DNA of 10,737 bases from Lichenicola sp964249735 (GTDB taxonomy: Bacteria > Pseudomonadota > Alphaproteobacteria > Acetobacterales > Acetobacteraceae). The notes below the pieces were generated by a model. It ran no database searches. It saw only the letters and a list, made by a program, of their open reading frames with translations, and was not told where the DNA came from. Positions 6,168-10,737 of the stretch are shown here, one piece after another. Both the position numbers and the translations under genes were made by a program. The stretch covers positions 1 to 10,737 of the forward strand of contig CAXUDP010000123.1 of assembly GCA_964249735.1 (NCBI GenBank), given 5' to 3'. Positions within the stretch are counted from its first letter, which is position 1; each line of letters starts with the position of its first letter.

Positions 6168-6803
6168 ATGCCCGACATCGCCGTGCGCGGCCTCTTCGCC
6201 ACCCCCGTCGCCGCCGTCCAGCTCCCCGACGCGGCCTCCCGCAACGCCGCCCTGCGCGCCACCATCCTCGCCCGGCGCGACGCCACCCCCTCGGTCCAGG
6301 CCTCCAACGCCGGTGGCTGGCATTCCCCGCGCGACCTCCCCGACTGGGCCGGCTCCGCCGCCACCGAGATCCTCGACCTCGCCCGCCAGGTCGCGACCCA
6401 GATGACCGCCGACCGCCACGGCCAGCCGGTCCGCCCGCGCTGGACCACCCAGGCCTGGGCCAACGTCAACGGTCCCGGCGATGGCAACATCAGCCACTAC
6501 CACCCCGGCGCCTTCTGGTCCGGCACCTACTACGTCGACGACGGCGGCTGCGCCGACGACCCCACGCTGGGCGGCGAGTTCGAGATGCTCGACCCCCGCG
6601 GCGCCACCCCCGGCATGTATGCGCCCGCGCTGAAGTTCGCCGGCGAGGACGGCGCCTCCGCCGGCAGCGGCGAGACCATCCGCCCGCGTCCCGGCCTCCT
6701 GGTCCTGTTCCCTTCCTGGCTGTTCCACCAGGTGCGCCCCTACCGCGGCAGCGCCATGCGCATCTCCATCGCCTTCAATCTCGGCGTCGCCGATGCCGCC
6801 TGA
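6168..6803 (+). CDS. 2-oxoglutarate/Fe(II)-dependent oxygenase-like protein (TIGR02466 type)
   Basis: This 211-residue protein belongs to the putative 2OG-Fe(II) oxygenase family (TIGR02466 / 2OG-FeII_Oxy_5), whose members are expected to hydroxylate an unknown substrate using 2-oxoglutarate and oxygen. The family pattern is clear: WANVNGPGDGNISHYHPGA (97-115) with candidate metal ligands His110/His112, then WSGTYYVDD (117-125), a C-terminal LFPSWLFHQVRPYRG (180-194) with His187 as the distal metal ligand, and RISIAFN (198-204) where Arg198 would hold the 2-oxoglutarate carboxylate. No export signal is seen. The ATG at 6168 gives a family-like N-terminus (RGLFATPV), though the ribosome site is weak. 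Its TGA is followed directly by the GTG of glpR, so the two are almost certainly cotranscribed. Codons are extremely rich in C at the third position. The substrate and any link to glycerol use are unknown. Confidence 0.85.
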   Translation: MPDIAVRGLFATPVAAVQLPDAASRNAALRATILARRDATPSVQASNAGGWHSPRDLPDWAGSAATEILDLARQVATQMTADRHGQPVRPRWTTQAWANVNGPGDGNISHYHPGAFWSGTYYVDDGGCADDPTLGGEFEMLDPRGATPGMYAPALKFAGEDGASAGSGETIRPRPGLLVLFPSWLFHQVRPYRGSAMRISIAFNLGVADAA

Positions 6804-7619
6804 GTGCTCCTGGTGAGCGAGGACCGCTCGCCCCGCCTCCTGTCCCGCCGCCAGCAGGACATCACCGCCCTCCTGCGCGAGACCGGCCGCCTGGCCGTGG
6901 AGGACCTCGCCACACGCTTCGCCGTCACCCCCCAGACCATACGCCGCGACCTCAACGAGCTCGCCGAGGCCCGCGTGATCAGCCGCGTGCACGGCGGCGC
7001 CATCATCGCGTCGGGCGTCGAGAACCTCGCCTACGAGGCCCGCAAGCAGGTCGCCCAGAACGCCAAGCGCCTGATCGGCGAGGCCGCCGCCGCCCTGATC
7101 CCCGACAACACCTCCCTGTTCCTCAACCTCGGCACCACCACCGAGGAGGTGGCCCGGGCGGTAGCCGGCCGCACCGGCCTGCTGGTGGTGACCAACAACA
7201 TGAACGTCGCGCTGGAGCTGTATCGCAACACCGCAATCCAGGTGATCGTCGCCGGCGGCACGCTGCGTCCGTCCGATGGCGGCATCATCGGCCGCCTGGC
7301 CGCGGACGCGTTCCACCAGTTCAAGGCCGACATCGCCGTGATCGGCACCTCGGCCATCGACTCCGACGGCACCCTGCTCGACTACGACCTCCGCGAGGTC
7401 CAGGTTTCCCGCGCCATTATCGAGAACGCCCGCCGCGTGATGCTGGTGACGGACTCCTCCAAGTTCAGCCGTCGCGCCCCGGTCCGCATCGCGCGCCTGG
7501 AGGAGATCGACATCCTCATCACCGACCGGCTGCCGTCGCCTGACCTCGTCGCCCTGTGCCGCACCGCCAGCGTCGAGGTGATCGAGACCGGTCCGGAGGA
7601 CACCGACGGCGCGTCCTGA
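6804..7619 (+). CDS. glpR: DeoR-family repressor, GlpR type
   Basis: This 271-residue regulator is predicted to repress glycerol genes until a sugar phosphate, normally glycerol-3-phosphate, binds. The N-terminal winged helix-turn-helix covers about residues 14-66, with the DeoR signature VEDLATRFAVTPQTIRRDLN (32-51) and the wing RVHGGA. The C-terminal effector domain has LGTTTEE (109-115), VTNNMNVALEL, VAGGTLRPSDGGIIG, and IGTSAIDSDGTLLDYD (180-195), then SRAIIENARRVMLV and DSSKF. These blocks follow E. coli GlpR closely from memory, more so than other DeoR members. GTG at 6804 abuts the oxygenase stop; GTG at 6813 is an alternative start with a better-spaced GAG. Its position just before glpD supports the assignment. 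Confidence 0.88.
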   Translation: MLLVSEDRSPRLLSRRQQDITALLRETGRLAVEDLATRFAVTPQTIRRDLNELAEARVISRVHGGAIIASGVENLAYEARKQVAQNAKRLIGEAAAALIPDNTSLFLNLGTTTEEVARAVAGRTGLLVVTNNMNVALELYRNTAIQVIVAGGTLRPSDGGIIGRLAADAFHQFKADIAVIGTSAIDSDGTLLDYDLREVQVSRAIIENARRVMLVTDSSKFSRRAPVRIARLEEIDILITDRLPSPDLVALCRTASVEVIETGPEDTDGAS

Positions 7620-7730
7620 GACGGTTTCTCCACGTTTCCGTCATGCGCGCTTGCCTGTTCGCTTTGCCCGTGACAGAACACCAATCGAACCAAGCGCGGA
7701 AGCGAACGCGCACGTCCGGGAACGTCGTCG
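7620..7730. promoter_or_regulatory. glpR-glpD intergenic region with candidate GlpR sites
   Basis: The 111-base gap carries TGTTCGCTT at 7656-7664, identical to 6102-6110, followed by CGAAC at 7686-7690 and 7703-7707. GTTCGCTT (7657-7664) and AAGCGAAC (7700-7707) form a perfect 8-bp inverted repeat with 35 bases between. Two TTTC motifs ten bases apart lie at its left end. This is the likely operator region of a glpD promoter; no clear -35/-10 pair is visible. Confidence 0.5.
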
Positions 7731-9329
7731 GTGGCCGTCACGCCAGAACCTCAGCTGCCGGAACCTGAGCCCTACGACATCGCCATCATAGGCGGCGGCA
7801 TCAACGGATGCGGCGTGGCGCGCGATGCGGCCGGCCGCGGCCACCGCGTGTTCCTGTGCGAGCAGAACGACCTCGGCTCCGGCACCTCCTCCGCCTCCAC
7901 CAAGCTGATCCATGGCGGCCTGCGCTACCTCGAATATTACGAGTTCCGACTGGTCCGCGAGGCGCTGCGCGAGCGCGAGGTGCTTTGGGGGATCGCGCCG
8001 CACATTGTCTGGCCGCTCCGCTTCGTGCTGCCCTACCACCGCAAGCTGCGCCCGCGATGGCTGCTCCGGCTCGGCCTGTTCCTGTACGACAACATCGGCG
8101 GGCGGAAGCGCCTGCCGCCCACCCGCTCCGTCGACCTGCGTCGCGACGTGGTCGGCGAGCCGCTCAAGCCGAGCTTCCTGCGCGGCTTCGAGTACTCCGA
8201 CTGCTGGGTGGAGGACTCGCGTCTGGTGGTGCTGAACGCCGCTGCCGCGGCGTCCCTGGGCGCTACCATCATGACCCGGACGCGATGCGTCTCCGCCGAG
8301 AAGGTCGACGGCTGCTGGCGGATCACGCTCCAGCACGAGACGGGGCAGCGCCAGGTCATCCGCGCCCGCACCCTGATCAACGCCGCCGGCCCGTGGGTGG
8401 ACAGCGTGGTGCAGACGGTGGTGCGCGACAATACCCGTGCGCCGGTGCGCCTAGTCCAGGGCAGCCACATCGTGGTGCCGCGTCTCTACGACCACGACGG
8501 CTGCTACATCTTCCAGAACGACGACAAGCGGATCTTCTTCGTCATCCCATACGAGCAGAACTTCACCCTGATCGGCACAACGGATCGCGACTACGAGGGC
8601 GACCCCGCCATGGTTGCCGCTTCGGCGGAAGAGATCGAGTATCTGTGCCGCTCGACCAGCGACTACCTGCTGCGGCCGGTGACGCCGGACATGGTGTGCT
8701 GGACCTATTCCGGCGTCCGCCCCCTCTACGCCGAGCACGAGCAGGCTTCCGGCTCCGCTGCCCAGGCCGCCACCCGCGACTACGTGCTGAAGCTCGACGC
8801 CGAAGCCGGTGCGCCGCCCCTGCTGACCATCTTCGGCGGCAAGATCACCACCTATCGCCGCCTGGCCGAGGCGGTGCTTGCAAAGCTCGACGGACACCTG
8901 CCGCGCCCGTCCGGCAAGCCGGCCGGCTGGACCGGCTCGGTGCCGCTGCCAGGTGGCGACTTTCCGCGCGACGGCTTCGACCGGGAACTGGACGCGCTGG
9001 CCGCGAGCTACGGCTTCCTGCCGCGATCGCAGCTCCGCCGCTTGCTGCGGCTCTACGGCACGCGGGCGCGCACCCTGCTGGGCGACGCCCGTACGGCCGC
9101 CGATCTCGGACGCGACTTCGGCGCGGGCCTCACGGGGGCGGAGCTGGACTACCTGGTGCGGGAGGAGTGGGTCCGGACCGGAGAGGACGTGCTCTGGCGA
9201 CGCACCAAGCTCGGGCTTCGGCTCGACCCGGCGACACGCGACGCGGTGGACCAGAAGGTGCGCGCTCTGGTGGCAGCGCAGTTTCCCGATCCGGTCCAGG
9301 CCGGCGTGGAGGTCGAACCAGTACGATGA
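7731..9329 (+). CDS. glpD: FAD-dependent glycerol-3-phosphate dehydrogenase
   Basis: This 532-residue enzyme oxidises sn-glycerol-3-phosphate to dihydroxyacetone phosphate and passes electrons to the quinone pool at the inner membrane. The FAD dinucleotide-binding motif IAIIGGGINGCGVARDAAGR spans 17-36 and is followed by the acidic residue of the next strand (CEQNDLGSGTSS, 43-54). The GlpD signature STKLIHGGLRYLE lies at 56-68. Other family blocks are NAAGPWVD, GSHIVVPR, FFVIPYEQNFTLIGTTDRDY, WTYSGVRPLY (324-333) and FGGKITTYRRLAE (368-380), then a C-terminal helical cap to the end. Length is normal. The start is GTG at 7731 with a weak GGGA nine bases upstream. Its TGA overlaps the ATG of glpS by four bases (ATGA), which implies translational coupling and an operon. 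Confidence 0.95.
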   Translation: MAVTPEPQLPEPEPYDIAIIGGGINGCGVARDAAGRGHRVFLCEQNDLGSGTSSASTKLIHGGLRYLEYYEFRLVREALREREVLWGIAPHIVWPLRFVLPYHRKLRPRWLLRLGLFLYDNIGGRKRLPPTRSVDLRRDVVGEPLKPSFLRGFEYSDCWVEDSRLVVLNAAAAASLGATIMTRTRCVSAEKVDGCWRITLQHETGQRQVIRARTLINAAGPWVDSVVQTVVRDNTRAPVRLVQGSHIVVPRLYDHDGCYIFQNDDKRIFFVIPYEQNFTLIGTTDRDYEGDPAMVAASAEEIEYLCRSTSDYLLRPVTPDMVCWTYSGVRPLYAEHEQASGSAAQAATRDYVLKLDAEAGAPPLLTIFGGKITTYRRLAEAVLAKLDGHLPRPSGKPAGWTGSVPLPGGDFPRDGFDRELDALAASYGFLPRSQLRRLLRLYGTRARTLLGDARTAADLGRDFGAGLTGAELDYLVREEWVRTGEDVLWRRTKLGLRLDPATRDAVDQKVRALVAAQFPDPVQAGVEVEPVR

Positions 9330-10438
9330 GCGTGGTTCTGGAGAATGTCGGGCTGCGGGTCGGCAACGACGTCGTCATCGACGAGGTTAGCCTCGCATTC
9401 GAGCGTGGCACCATGAACGTGCTGCTCGGTCCGACCCTGAGCGGCAAGACCACGCTGATGCGGCTGATGGCAGGCCTCGACCGGCCGACCGCCGGCCGGA
9501 TCCTGGTCGACGGGGAGGACGTGGTCCGGATCCCCGTGCGCCGCCGCTCGGTGGCCATGGTGTACCAGCAGTTCGTCAACTATCCGTCCCTGTCGGTCTA
9601 CGAGAACATTGCCTCGCCGCTTCGCGTGGCCGGGGTAGGCAACGCCGAGATCGAGGCGCGTGTCGGCGAGGCGGCGCGCGTGCTCCGGCTCGAGCCGTTC
9701 CTGCGCCGGCTGCCGGCGGAGCTGTCGGGCGGCCAGCAGCAACGCACCGCGATTGCCCGGGCGCTGGTGAAGCGGGCGGCGCTCGTGCTTCTGGACGAAC
9801 CTTTGGCGAACCTGGACTACAAGCTGCGCGAGGAGTTGCGCCAGGAGCTGCCGCGCCTGTTCGCCGCGTCCGGCGCGATCCTGGTCTATGCCACCACGGA
9901 GCCATCCGAGGCCCTGCTGCTGGGCGGACGGACCGCGACGCTGTGGCAGGGTCGGCTGACGCAGGAAGGCACTACCCCGACCCTGTATCGCGATCCCGGC
10001 AACATCGACGCGGCGCGGGTCTTCTCAGATCCGCCCTTGAACGAGTTGCCGGTCGTCGTCAGCGGTGGCAGCGCGCGTCGCGATGATGGCGCACCGCTTC
10101 CCGAGGCGATGATCCCGTCGCTCCCCGACGGCTCCTATCGGATCGGCTTCCGGGTCGAGCACGCGTCGGTAGTGGGACAGGACGAGGCCGTCGCATCGCA
10201 TGGTGACGCCTTTCCCGGCGTGGTGTCGGTGACCGAGATAAGCGGCTCGGAAAGCTTCGTGCACATCGATCTCGGCTTTGCCGTCTGGGTCTGCCTGGTG
10301 CTGGGCGTCCATGACTGGCGCCCGGGTGCACAAGCGGCGGTGTTGGTTGATCGTGCGGGCATCTTCGTGTTCGGCCCGGACGGATCGCGGCTGCAGCCGG
10401 ATGTCGCGCCCCACCGGTCGCACGCGATAGCGGGATGA
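9326..10438 (+). CDS. glpS: ABC transporter ATP-binding protein of glycerol importer
   Basis: This 370-residue ATPase is one of two motor subunits of a glycerol ABC importer like GlpSTPQV of Rhizobium leguminosarum. Seen in order: Walker A GPTLSGKTT (35-43), Q-loop YQQFVNYPSLS (80-90), signature LSGGQQQR (133-140), Walker B LVLLDEP (153-159) and D-loop LANLD (160-164). In place of the switch histidine (YVTHDQ in MalK) stands YATTEP (188-193), with Thr191 at the His position. Walker A also departs from the usual GPSGCGKS/T. The C-terminal part (about 235-370) is the MalK-like regulatory domain. The substitution fits what I recall of the GlpS branch and distinguishes this subunit from its partner GlpT. 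It overlaps glpD by four bases and lies ten bases before glpT. Confidence 0.9.
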   Translation: MSVVLENVGLRVGNDVVIDEVSLAFERGTMNVLLGPTLSGKTTLMRLMAGLDRPTAGRILVDGEDVVRIPVRRRSVAMVYQQFVNYPSLSVYENIASPLRVAGVGNAEIEARVGEAARVLRLEPFLRRLPAELSGGQQQRTAIARALVKRAALVLLDEPLANLDYKLREELRQELPRLFAASGAILVYATTEPSEALLLGGRTATLWQGRLTQEGTTPTLYRDPGNIDAARVFSDPPLNELPVVVSGGSARRDDGAPLPEAMIPSLPDGSYRIGFRVEHASVVGQDEAVASHGDAFPGVVSVTEISGSESFVHIDLGFAVWVCLVLGVHDWRPGAQAAVLVDRAGIFVFGPDGSRLQPDVAPHRSHAIAG

Positions 10439-10448
10439 GGCGGCGATC

Positions 10449-10737
<289 letters not shown>

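Noticed and set aside
6099..7316. 405-codon Gly/Ala/Val-rich frame on the minus strand
   Set aside because: It is antisense to the oxygenase and glpR, both of which have full family motifs.
7808..9325. Plus-strand frame open through glpD and continuous with glpS, suggesting a large fusion
   Set aside because: Only the part from 9326 on is a real protein (GlpS); the upstream part is an out-of-frame reading of glpD, rich in Arg, Ala and Pro.

Overview
The window is GC-rich bacterial DNA from an alphaproteobacterium. The order glpR-glpD-glpS-glpT matches the glycerol-uptake ABC operon known from rhizobia and relatives. I cannot fix the genus; Acetobacteraceae/Rhodospirillales or Hyphomicrobiales are the best guesses. 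Two different kinds of region are joined here.

The left part, about 1-6000, is loosely packed and mosaic. It holds an exported S41 peptidase-like protein (minus strand, ends at 199), a decayed patch with a recombinase C-terminal fragment and a frameshifted small gene that resembles immunity proteins (1972-2466), and an M20D amidohydrolase (2631-3812, minus). The amidohydrolase is bracketed by two copies of a roughly 120-bp repeat with perfect 9-bp inverted ends. After it come two small proteins of unknown function (4292-4735 plus; 5045-5455 minus) that converge on a strong hairpin, and then about 700 bp with no convincing gene. Several short inverted repeats, remnants and gene-poor gaps mark this as accessory or turnover-prone DNA.

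The right part, 6168 to the end, is a dense plus-strand run. A 2-oxoglutarate/Fe(II) oxygenase-like gene abuts a GlpR-type DeoR repressor. After a 111-bp gap come glpD (FAD-dependent glycerol-3-phosphate dehydrogenase), glpS and the start of glpT (the two ATPases of a glycerol ABC importer), with a 4-bp overlap and a 10-bp gap. The expected membrane and binding proteins would lie beyond the window. The proposed scheme is that glycerol is imported by GlpS/GlpT with their partners, phosphorylated by a kinase not in the window, and oxidised by GlpD to dihydroxyacetone phosphate, while GlpR senses the phosphorylated intermediate.

The most rewarding observations are these: a shared 9-mer with CGAAC half-sites upstream of both the oxygenase-glpR unit and glpD, which looks like a GlpR operator set and would place the oxygenase in the regulon; the missing switch histidine in GlpS; the repeat pair around the amidohydrolase with covarying ends; and the recombinase remnant directly joined to the frameshifted small gene. 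I found no CRISPR array, rRNA or tRNA, and no clearly new multi-gene system.
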